Assembly (NCBI GenBank): GCA_934045905.1
Contig: OW203761.1
Location: 33,778,964-33,842,963, forward strand
Origin: Leuctra nigra
Taxonomy: Eukaryota > Arthropoda > Insecta > Plecoptera > Leuctridae
DNA: 64,000 bases
Reading direction: 5' to 3'
How positions within the stretch are numbered: the first letter of the stretch is position 1; every line of letters starts with the position of its first letter. A program made the position numbers and the translations under genes. The notes under the pieces are model-generated. The model was not told where the DNA came from. It saw only the letters and a list, made by a program, of their open reading frames with translations, and did not search any database. Below are positions 49,501 through 59,200 of the stretch, piece after piece.

Positions 49501-51829
49501 TTCGATAGTTTAAAAGTCAACTACATTGAAAGATATTTGGTACCACAACAAAACAACCCTTTCCCGAAGACCTGCAGTGGTTGAGAGATATTTACAACCG
49601 GACACGCATCAAAACACTCAGGATTACAAGCTAGGTAAGCCCATTGTTGCATTTTTCACAGCATTTGCTGAAGTGGCTGCAGACTTGCTGGGTCGACTAT
49701 ACATTCAATGAGAAAGATGCTGCACCCACCTTCCAGTACTTCCACTTTTACATCGTCCTTCCTTGGACATCTCAAATCCATCAGGGTTCAAGCTAGGCAG
49801 AATGTGAACTCTTGTGTTGTCCAACAACCATTGAACAGTTTCGTTAGTTTCGTAACTATTCACCAAGTACTAATAAACAAATATTGGTTACATTAAGACA
49901 TTCTTAATGTAAAATTGTAGGTATTGATAAAATATTAATTTGAGAATTGAGCTGATACCTGAATCAAGTGTAGGAGGACTTCTCGACCAACTGCTTCATC
50001 GCCATGCATATTTCCAATAAGTTTGACGTTCGGAACGCATAATCTCGATTCTTGAGTTGTCGTCAACTCTACCACCCATAAGTCGCGACCTGAAGAAAAT
50101 TACACTTGCAGTACGGTCGGTGACATGCAAAGATGAACCCGCTCTAGCATCGGCAAACCAAACTGCAAATGAATTATTTCAGAAACCAGAGCCAGCCAGA
50201 TACTTTTAGGGTTTATTGAATCTCCTAGGTAGGCAATAATAATTACTACATTTGTTTTAATTCGTGATTTTGACACCATTTTTCAGATTTTGATCGTCGC
50301 ATTGAAGTGAGACTCAATGTTGAAGCAACAAAGTAGTACTACCTCTAGTAGAGAATTAATTGTTGCACTTTGGACATGAGTATCACTTGTTTTTAAAAAA
50401 ATAATTGAGCGAGCGTATCATCACGGTACTCATACGGCACTTTCTCTGTGATTTTTTTGCCTGCACTGCCCAGGTCAAACCGCACAACCAATCGATCTGA
50501 AATTTTGCACACATACTAACGTAATCTATTCAGTTTCTGGGATCGTTTTTGAACGGGATCCTGTGATTGGTTCACATTTTAGAAAAATTATCTTTCGATT
50601 GGTTTATCCGATCAACTTGAAATTTTGTTAAGTCATTGCAACCAACATTGTCCCCAATCTTACAAAGTTTAAGCCAAATCCTCTTATTGGTTAAAATTTA
50701 AAACCATTTTTCCTGTGATTTTTGAAATTTAAACTATAGAACCGATCTTAAAACTTTGCGTGGCCATTGGTACCAACATTTTAGGTATTTTTGCCAATTT
50801 TCAGTCTAATCTGTCTTTATTTTCGAAAGTTTTTGTCATTTTAAGGACATTTTATTCCATAATCTTGAAATATTTGAAAAGGCCCATAGAGCAGCCAAGC
50901 AGTCCACAATTTACAGTGAAACGAAAGCATTTTAGAGCTAGAGCATATCGAATCGGATTCAGTACGAAGGCAAAATCCTCCAATTGGCTTAAGTTTAAAT
51001 TAAACTTAAACCTTAAACTAAACCTTAAACCTAAAACCTTAAACTTAAAAGTTTAAACTAAACTTAAACCATGTTTAAATAATATTTTCTGATTGGTCGA
51101 CAACCAATCAGCATGGTTGCATGTGATCAAGACCAACATAATCTGAAATTTTACACATTGTAAGCCCAATCAGTCAAGTATTAATTGTAATTTTACGAGT
51201 TAAGTATGGGTTGACAAAAGAGATTTCATGGAAAAAGTATGTAGGTAAGTCACGACATAATGGATCTGTTATTCATCCAGAGTATTTATATGGAGATTGG
51301 AAAGTTGCAGAGAAAATCGTCTTGTGCCGTGTCGTGTATCGTGACTGGGGATGTTGCATGTTCTGTGCTCGCTCATCAACGCGTTACACCGAGCGTTTTC
51401 CTAGTCTAGAAATTATTAGTACACCTTTTTTGTTTTGTAGGTATAAATGTCACTTATTTCGCTGAATTTCAATATCATTGAAATTCTAAGTTTTAACTCT
51501 GATTAAATCTTCTACCTCAACATTTTTGAAAAGTTAATTTAACAACTCTGTGGCTTCAACAAAGTCTATCTTCAACAAGACCATCACAAACTCATTATTG
51601 GGCGCTTAGACAATGAACTCTTTTAGATTGAGATTGACATACCTTGCACTGACTTGCCGATGGAATAAAGTTTTGCCCGATCAGGAAATTCTTCAGTGAT
51701 TTTATGTAGAAACTCATTCAGTGATGTGAAGTTGTGATAGTTGAAGTCAAGTTGCGGTGTCGATGAAGATGTAGTGCTCACGATGTACAGAAGTACCACA
51801 GCGAGATAAATGGCTTTGGTTGAGTCCAT
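43594..51829 (-). CDS. carboxypeptidase M-like M14 metallocarboxypeptidase, copy 2
   Basis: Eight-exon model parallel to copy 1: 51643-51829, 49959-50089, 49730-49869, 48248-48435, 47289-47462, 47095-47213, 46345-46515, 43594-43965, encoding 493 residues with consistent phases. Signal peptide, zinc ligands (H91, E94, H199), the NRN motif and catalytic E292 in TLEIGCC are all kept, so it looks functional. Differences from copy 1 lie close to the active site: RLG to RLC ahead of the zinc helix, NIHGDE to [18 protein letters not shown] to HGGAMVAIYPYN, and GGMQDYNY to GSMQDYNY. The exon after LTPDDD is 9 nt longer. The 81-nt cassette of copy 1 is missing. Its introns carry several young insertions, including a 1.8-kb foldback between the last two exons. 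Confidence 0.92.
44308..44450. mobile_element. TAGGACCAACTTTGGATTA-family MITE
   Basis: AAGGCCGGGTAGGACCAACT at the left, GTTGATCCTACCTGACCTTA at the right, with ATCGATGGTTAGTG inside. It is the counterpart of 31885-32030 in copy 1. Confidence 0.75.
44525..46315. mobile_element. large foldback element (~1.8 kb palindrome)
   Basis: The left outer arm (about 44525-44995, containing CGTGCAGGTTCAAGATGGCG) is mirrored by the right outer arm (about 45860-46315). A second inner pair runs from CATGAATATGTCATCAAGAT (about 45001-45200) to its mirror at about 45285-45490. An unpaired stretch lies at 45495-45850. No coding capacity is seen. The other carboxypeptidase copy lacks it. Confidence 0.85.
47577..48033. 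mobile_element. diverged Helitron-like repeat in carboxypeptidase copy 2 intron
   Basis: Counterpart of 33965-34665, with the same start context (TTATTAAACAGG) and the same tail (GCTTATCAACGTGTTACTCA). It is shorter than the copy 1 version. Confidence 0.5.
48656..49079. mobile_element. single arm of the CCGGGTGGCGC foldback MITE
   Basis: Matches the right half of 51897-52724, from TTATTTCTAAACTTTTATTA to the end GCGCCACCCGG at 49079. It has displaced most of a Helitron-like copy whose tail resumes at about 49095. Confidence 0.8.
49276..49348 (-). tRNA. tRNA-like sequence (Ala-GGC-like), probable pseudogene or SINE head
   Basis: Seventy-three bases fold as a full cloverleaf: acceptor GACCGGG with TTCGGTC, D arm GCTC/GAGC with AGTTGGTA loop, T arm TCGGG-TTCGAGC-CCCGG. 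A box and B box are good. The anticodon arm is faulty: the stem CTCGC/ATGAG has a C-A mismatch, and position 33 is C rather than the near-invariant U. The formal anticodon is GGC. It sits within an insert found only in the second carboxypeptidase unit. Confidence 0.5.
49445..49702. repeat. 258-bp segment with perfect 16-bp terminal inverted repeats
   Basis: GTATAGTCGACCCAGC at 49445-49460 and its exact reverse complement at 49687-49702 bound the segment. It forms the right part of the copy-2-specific insert. The right end lies about 30 bp from the donor of the third carboxypeptidase exon. Confidence 0.7.
50404..51404. mobile_element. Helitron-like repeat, full copy with empty site in the other unit
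   Basis: Starts ATTGAGCGAGCG and ends ACGCGTTACACCGAGCG, then TTTTCCTAG followed by T. It lies between carboxypeptidase copy 2 exons 1 and 2. Copy 1 at about 38270-38295 has the flanks joined without the element, and the right flank resumes with the T after CTAG. An internal patch of AAACTTAAACC-type repeats at 50995-51075 is private to this copy. Confidence 0.7.
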
Positions 51830-51892
51830 GTCTTCAAGACACTTTCTTTGCACAATTACAAACTGAAACATATTAAAATAGGTATGTTGGTA

Positions 51893-52728
51893 TATACCGG
51901 GTGGCGCAAAAAAAATCCCCCTGATTGAGAGGTCACTATATCGAAACTATTATAGATAGGATTCTGAAATTTGTACACATATTAGAAAACATACCAAAAA
52001 TTTTATATGTGCAAGTTTCAAAAACATTACTATTGTAGGAAAATAGTTACAGCGGTTCAAATTTGGTTGTCAAAAAATTGATTAAACCGAGCTCAAATAG
52101 CGCGCGTCGAGAAAACTTCCAATGGCTGGGACGCTGTTTCTTCAAACCTTCGTACGATATCAAGCTGAAAATTTCAAATTATATTCAAAATAGATTAAGA
52201 TCGATTGTGTAAAAATTTCAAAAAATTTGAATGAAAGGAACGAAAATTATGGAATCTTGAAGTTGAGCTTGAAAACAGAATAGTGTGAAAAGAATCACAT
52301 TTATAACGTGTGTAATAAAAGTTGAGAAATAATCTTCGTTTTCTGATTTTACGCTCAACTTCAAGATACCATAATTTTCGCCCCATTCATTCAAATTAAC
52401 TGAAATTTTTACACAATCGATCTTAATATATTTTCAATATAATTTGAAATTTTCAGCTTGATATTGTAAGTAGTTTTGAAGAAACAGCGTCCCGGCCATT
52501 GGAAATTTTCTCGACGCGCGCTATTTGAACTCCGTTTAATCAATTTTTTGACAACCAAATTTGATCGTCTGTAACTTTTTTCCTACAATAGTAATGTTTT
52601 TTAAACTTGCACATATTAAATTTTGGTATGTTTTCTAATATGTGTACAAATTTCAGAATCCTATCTATAATAGTTTCGATATAGTGACCTATCAATCAGG
52701 GTTTTTTTTTTTTGCGCCACCCGGTATA
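51893..52728. mobile_element. 828-bp foldback MITE, CCGGGTGGCGC termini
   Basis: The element (51897-52724) is palindromic over nearly its whole length, with its centre near 52310. The ends are CCGGGTGGCGC and GCGCCACCCGG, flanked by TATA on both sides. Arms share features such as GGGACGCTGTTTCTTCAAAC. No coding capacity. It lies just upstream of carboxypeptidase copy 2 and is absent upstream of copy 1. Confidence 0.9.
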
Positions 52729-52876
52729 CTGAGGTTAATCAATTCTTTGAGAGTTTCTAAAACAACTTTGTTGGAATTTAGTAGAACCTAAACAAAACTT
52801 GGTCTGATATCCCATCCGTATCAATGCTATTTGAGCGGTTTGACCTGGGCAGTGCAGGGAAAAAAAAACAAATAAT

Positions 52877-52919
52877 AAACAAACAAACAAACAAACAAAC
52901 AAACAAACAAACAAACAAA
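52877..52919. repeat. (AAAC)n microsatellite
   Basis: About ten tandem AAAC units, followed by imperfect copies. Confidence 0.9.
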
Positions 52920-53470
52920 GAAACAAACACACAGAAAAAGTGCCATAAGAGTATACCGTGGTGACGCTTGCTAATCTTTAAACCTACACAGACACTAGAC
53001 AAGAATTATTAAAAATTTAAAAAATCAAAACTTCCAATTTTTTGAACAAAATCTGCTTTTCCCAATAGGTATCTGAAGAGTATCTGAAGGTATCTGATAG
53101 ATAAATGTCGCGAACAATGATATGTTGTGCGATCTTACTGGTCATGTAACAGTTTGTTGTGTCCGCCCATACAGACGTTGCTTCCACTGTCTCCCATCTC
53201 CCTCAAAACACTGCGACGCGTTTCTTCGACGCTTCCTTAGTCGAATCCTCAGGAAGTTGACCTCGGTATCGGCAAAGATATTATGAAAACTCCCGTTCAT
53301 TAAATCTATGGTATCGGTATCCTGTTAAATCCGGGTAAAAAATATAGGAAGCATGTAATCACTAATTATCACTCTAGAGTGATGTCGCAAGTCACAAGCG
53401 CTGGGAATACAGAGTGACGTCATTCTAGTGTCAAGTGGTTGTTTTCACTTTGTGAAAAGTAAAAATATAT

Positions 53471-53976
53471 ACCTAATACAGTGGTACTCAACCTTTTTGA
53501 CTTGCGGGCCAATAATACGAATTTGCTTTTGTTGGTGGGCCGCATGTTTAAAAAAGTACAATAATGCTCACGTGATCAGGTAGTTTCAAGCTTTCAGGTT
53601 CATTTCAGGCGCGTAGGAACTACTTTTATCATGGGGGGGACTGCTTCAGTTTTGGCCCCGCAGGGCTTTTTTTAGATTTTAATAATTTTAAAGTGATTCT
53701 GAGGCTCTAAAATGCACGAACTGAAGCAAAGTTCCCTCCAAATGTTGCCCCGCAGGGCGTTTTTTTTAGAATTTAAGCTATTTATAAGTGATTCTGGGAT
53801 GCTAAACTTAATTTTGTATGAAATTATTATTATAATTATTTTTTATTATTTTCACAGTGGGTGGACACATTTTGTGAATAAGTAGGTATTTGAAACATCA
53901 ACTGGGGGCCACAAAAATTAGTCCCGCAGGCCGCATGCGGCCCGCGGGCCGCAGGTTGATTACCACTGACCTAATA
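53471..53976. mobile_element. hAT-type MITE with 8-bp target duplication
   Basis: The element (53479-53968) has ends CAGTGGTACTCAACC and GGTTGATTACCACTG, flanked by the exact repeat ACCTAATA. GGGCCGC motifs lie near both ends. Inside are three CCCGCAGG(G)C motifs followed by T runs, like those in the hAT MITE at 15911-16366. The matching site upstream of copy 1 (about 40150) lacks it. Confidence 0.92.
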
Positions 53977-54470
53977 TATTAATTAAGTTTTTAATATTTT
54001 TATAATTATTATATTTTAATAATTTTTAAGCTCTTTTTCTCATTCGAAACGAGGTTCGGCTGTTGCGACTAAACCAGCAGACCCCTAATACTTTTCTGAT
54101 ACAACTTGGCAATAATGATGGACTATGTAGGAAGCTAAATTAAACTATTAATCTAATTTACTTATTCCAGATGTTTCTTTTTCCTAAATTATACAGTTCA
54201 GTCAAAGTGATCCAACCTCAATGTCAGGATTAATTACCCCTTCCTATGACGATTTTTCGCACACAAGTAACATTTTTTTCTTTGGATCGAAAGTGACTTT
54301 TAAAAAGAACTCTTGGAACGTAAAAGTTTCTTATATTCTTAGTTTCTTACGTGAACTTACCCTTAGGTACCCAATGATGATGTACATTAATATCGAAAAG
54401 TCATGTTTAAAGTTTTAAACATATTTGTATAATGTAATATGTGGAAAATACTACGAGGCTTGTCGTAATA

Positions 54471-54627
54471 TGCAGGCTGTCTTCCCACGTGCTGCGATGC
54501 TACCCGGCGAACTGTGGGGTGTGATTGTTGCCTACCTCCCAGGCGGTCCAGCCGTGACCCACATCTCCCCTGCAACCCCCTTTATCAACCCCAGATGAGT
54601 TATGACGTGAACTTTCAGAGCAGATTC
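54471..54627. repeat. less AT-rich block shared with 41427-41583
   Basis: Nearly identical to the block at 41427-41583, with three or so substitutions visible, and sharply bounded on both sides. It marks the right edge of the alignable duplicated unit. Coding status is undecided. Confidence 0.6.
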
Positions 54628-55636
54628 AACCCCTCCTCTTCATTCACGCACGTGTGCAGGATTACGATTACGTGTTTCTTGTTTTATTCATCGATACACT
54701 TTCGAGATAAGAATATTTTAAATTTAACTTCATTGTGGGTATAAAATGGATATTTGATCGTTTGCCCATAATACTGGGTGCACAAACGAACTAATAAATA
54801 CCCATAAGGCTGATTGTATGGATTTTCACTATCTCAGCAAACGGCTTCAAATGATACGACGACACACACACGTGATAAAATATCGCAATCATGATAAATA
54901 TGTATGAATATGAATATTCTGACATTTTATTTCGCTGCGATTTCTCTATTTACTTTAGAGGTATGTTTGATGAATGTCAAAGTACTATAATTATTATTTA
55001 TTAAAATATTAAGTACTAATTGCTTGATTTATAAGGAATTATATATGGTTATTTATTTTAAAGAATTTGATTGAAAGTTGGTTGTACTGTTAAATATGAA
55101 TTAAATATAAATAGGTACACACATACCCCTGCATAGGTAAATATATCGATGAATGAAATAATTCACATACAATCGTAATTATAAATATTTCCAGTAGGGA
55201 TGTTTCATGTTTTATTAAAACCAAGATTTTAAAATAACATCACATTTTTCGGTAAAAAAAACAACATTTTTTTTACACTAAAAAATGTAAATTTTCATTC
55301 ATAAGCATCTAAATTCTTTAATTGGACATTTTGGCGGGAAAAACGGTATTCCTGTCCAGTGATTTAATTTTTATCAAACAACAATGATGTTACCATGTTT
55401 ACAATACAATATGATATCACTCGACAGGAATAATATTTCCCGCCAAAATGTCAACTAAATTTAAAAATCATATTTATGAATGAAAATTTACACTTTTGAG
55501 TGTGAAAATAATGTGTTTTACCGACATGTTGAAAAAATGTATTTTAGAGTTTACCCCAGTTTACAAAATTTAGAAAAATTTAAGACAGTTAAAAAGGCAA
55601 TTAAAGAGTGCATTTTCACCACGGAGGTTGAATGAA

Positions 55637-55668
<32 letters not shown>

Positions 55669-56180
55669 GGTGTTCTGATATTATGTATTATTTATTTATT
55701 TATTATTGTATGATATTTACCTTGATGTAGTATTTGTATCTATGGATTTGTACACTGTACTTTGTAATTTGTAATTTGAATTTGAATTTGATGATTATTA
55801 TTATTAAAAGTAGTTATTAGTTGTTTTATTGTGACGTATATTTATGTTGTTGTTGTTGTTGTTGTTGTTTATATATAGCAGTCCTGCAGACAAGCCACTG
55901 TTTGGTTTTGTGGGACTGAGGATTTTCTTATGTACTATTAATTTGCAACAATAAATAAATAAAATAAATAGATGCACTAAAAAATTAGTACATATTGCTA
56001 TAGCTAAATATAAATGATAATCCAAGCGAGCATTCTCCGCGAGTTTCCCGCTTTCCTCTCTACCGCAGCGCATTCTACCTGTAAACCTCGCACCTGATTG
56101 CGCAAGTCACTGTGTGTTGTGTGCGACTGCGAGTGTCTGTGTGCATTCACTCGCCCACTGTCAGCTGGCCAGCAAGTGTG
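54628..56180. other. intergenic, upstream of MCORP-like gene
   Basis: AT-rich with simple repeats (ATT at 55637-55668, GTT at 55845-55869) and the foldback at 55245-55530. No gene is seen. The promoter of the first alternative exon presumably lies near 56000-56150. Confidence 0.45.
55245..55530. repeat. foldback repeat (ACATTTTGGCGGGAA)
   Basis: The left arm, with TTCATTCATAAGC then ACATTTTGGCGGGAAAAA, is mirrored by TTCCCGCCAAAATGT and TTATGAATGAAAATTTACAC at the right. About 285 bp. Confidence 0.65.
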
Positions 56181-56183
56181 ATC

Positions 56184-56210
56184 ATGACCAGAGAGAAGCA
56201 ACATCGCTGA
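56184..56210 (+). promoter_or_regulatory. upstream ORF before the MCORP-like start (first exon a)
   Basis: An ATG eight codons long followed by TGA ends 1 bp before the ATG of the main frame at 56212. It could dampen translation from this first exon. The other first exon has no such reading frame immediately ahead of its ATG. Confidence 0.4.
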
Positions 56211-56211
56211 C

Positions 56212-59200
56212 ATGTGGACGCAGAGCAAGACCATCTTGTTCCGACTGGCGATCATCATCGGCATGGCTTCGGTTGTCACCACGATCATCTACTTCACACC
56301 GATACCGGGTACGTATTGATCTAAATACGAACCACGTGTTTGATATTAGACACTTGGCGTGGGTGACATCTGTGGATACGAACTTTAAACTCGCGTGGTA
56401 TTTTTTTGAGATTGGAGTAATTTTTGAATGAAAAAATATCTTTATATCTTTATCTTAAATACACATGTTTTATCAAATTATCTTCAATTAAAATAATGGT
56501 ATTTTAATCAACATTATAACTAATTAAAATCAAATAACCTACCAACATCGTTAAATAAAAATAGATTTGTTAAAATTATTTAAATTTTGAATGTCACAAT
56601 GTCTAATGTACTGACTTGAACTATTACGTTTGTCTCGCATTATGTAACTCAAGTTTCATGGTCATCCGATAATTAGTTTATTTTTTCGACTGATGTGTAC
56701 TTGTTAAATCTGTTACCTTAATACTTACGTTACTGTTAGCACGGACCAAACTGTAAGCTTTTACGGTAAGGTACGAAAGCGCGAAAATATTTTAAATGTC
56801 ATTGTGCAGCGCGATTGCATTTCTAAGTTCTAATGTTTTTCATGCAACTTTCTCCAGCATTCAATAATTTTTATGTCATTTCTTTTAAAAAATCACTATA
56901 TTCTTTCTATACTATCGCTGCTATATTAGAGACAAAACATTGCGGTGTCATTGTAGCTATTCAGTGTAAGCATTTAACACCAATATAATATGGGTATATT
57001 ATTGTTATGATCAACTTTCACTACATTGAGCCATGCAACTGGAACTTGTTGACACAGATATGATGAACAATAGTGCCGAATCTGATTCATCCACGTCTAT
57101 TCACAGCTTCTCCAATAGGTTCTAGAAGGTGATGGGGTGATGTGTAGAGAGAGAGGGAAAGTGATCTGTTAAAATGCTTTCCGTTTCTGCATCAGTGGTT
57201 GTTAGGAGGTGCATCAGTGGTTGTTAGGAGGTGTTCGATGGGTAGTTGTGTCTTCATTCAGTCAAAATCACGGGTTTGTTCATTAATGAGCTTTCACGTA
57301 GGATTAAATAGTAGACACTATGGGATAAACATGTTAACAATTAAACTTGATTAAATTCCGATGTGTCGGTTAAAGCTCGTCTGTGCAAGAACGCAAATAC
57401 AATATTTTAAAATTAATGACAGAGAAAAAAATGCAATTTGAAGTTAAAATTATTATTTATTTGATCAAGCCCTCTTAAAGAGTTTTTAACCTACAACACT
57501 TTTCTTCCTATACCTATATACGTGCTTTTTAAGCAGGGCCTGACAAATATTTAATATTTTGGTTAGATGATGGTAAATACTAGTGCAGAACCGTGTGCTA
57601 TACGTTCGACTATTATCATTGGTTTGACGACTGTGGTGGCAACAATACTCTGGCTTACTCCATTGCCCGGTAAGATTAGTATTATTTGTCAGATTTAATT
57701 GTTTTAAATGCTGAAATCTGCTAAATCCAAAACTTCTTGTGAATGAGTTTTTATATTGACATTTGAGCTGGTTGATGAGGTGTGAGGAATGACTGGTGTG
57801 ATGTGAGTTGTGAGTGTACTGCAGTGATACATTACATCACAGATTCACAGCATTCTAATCTCATCCTGATCAATAAGCAACCTATACACTGGAGCGACAA
57901 CCAAAGCACATATCCAAACAAGTTAAAGAGATTTTGGATTTGTTTGTTCTGAGCTTACTTTGTATGTGGTATGTATTTTGTATGTGGTTGTATGTGGGTT
58001 TTTTTTTATCCAAATTATAAGTTTCAGGAAACCGTAGAGTTTTCATTTTAGACCTCCGGCAAAGTTTTCAAATAATTTCTCGATCGTTAACTTACGTACA
58101 CTATAACGTAATTTCTACAGCAGAATCGTATTTTCTTCGAAACTTTCTTCAATGATTTTTAATTGTTCAATGTTGGCCAATCTTTGATCCTTTGTTGCTC
58201 CTTCTCCTCGTCTTCCTCCTCCTCCTGGATCTCCTCCTAACAAAGCAACTCTTTCCACTCCTAGACTTTCTACACATGAACTTGATCATGAATATAACTC
58301 GGATGATTTGCACTTCTCGTCTCACTTCACAGTTGAATAAATCACCATTTGTTCTGCGGTTAAAATGTGTCTTTTATCATCATACTTAACCTCTCAGTTA
58401 AGAGAAAATTACCAAGACTGAATTAATCAATCGCTAGTCTGACACAGATTTTCATCTTTCAACTAGCAGAAAATGATATTTTTTTAATAGTCTGAAACCA
58501 AAATTGTTTTTTTAACAAGGATTTAAAGCGGATTTCGCAGGGGTTCCCATCTCAACCTTTATTCCTCAGAATCCCCTTGTCTGTAATTTAAGGGATAGAA
58601 CATATTTTGTGAATTCTTATCCTCGAACAGAGAGAACAACAAATAAAACTGATAACGAATTAACGCTACGAAATGTGAGTTCTGAACCATCCTTCTTCTT
58701 CTCATGTTGGTTTGCAGAGCAAGAGTTCATGTCTTGTATACGACCTTGCCATGAACTGGAGATGCCGATGATCTGCCGTCTGAAACTGACTCTGGAGCCT
58801 TATCACACACTCACCAGGTAGATGCTCATAAGTCATAACAATACTTCAACATGTACGAGACTTCGGTCAATTTGCAATCTTTAGCTTGATTACATGATTC
58901 CAAATGTGTGCAACTAAAAATTGAGAAATGGACAACCGGCCTTCTGCTCTTATGCCTACTGATTTAATATTGTAGAACTAAAGGGTGAATTATATGGGAC
59001 TTTTAAACAGACAATTGGATACGCTTCGAACCAGTTATATGATTTATGAGTGAATGTTTCTACAGATTGTCAATGGCTTGTCCCCAGGTCTTGCTCGGAG
59101 TGTCCTAGGAACTCCACAGATTGCTTCAGGAAACACTGCATATCTGGAGATGGCGTCAAGAGGCGTCTACTCACAGCTAACAGACAAATACCAGGACCAA

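Noticed and set aside
30640..54630. CRISPR-like or satellite array
   Set aside because: Repeats are either one segmental duplication or individual transposons; there is no regular repeat-spacer periodicity.
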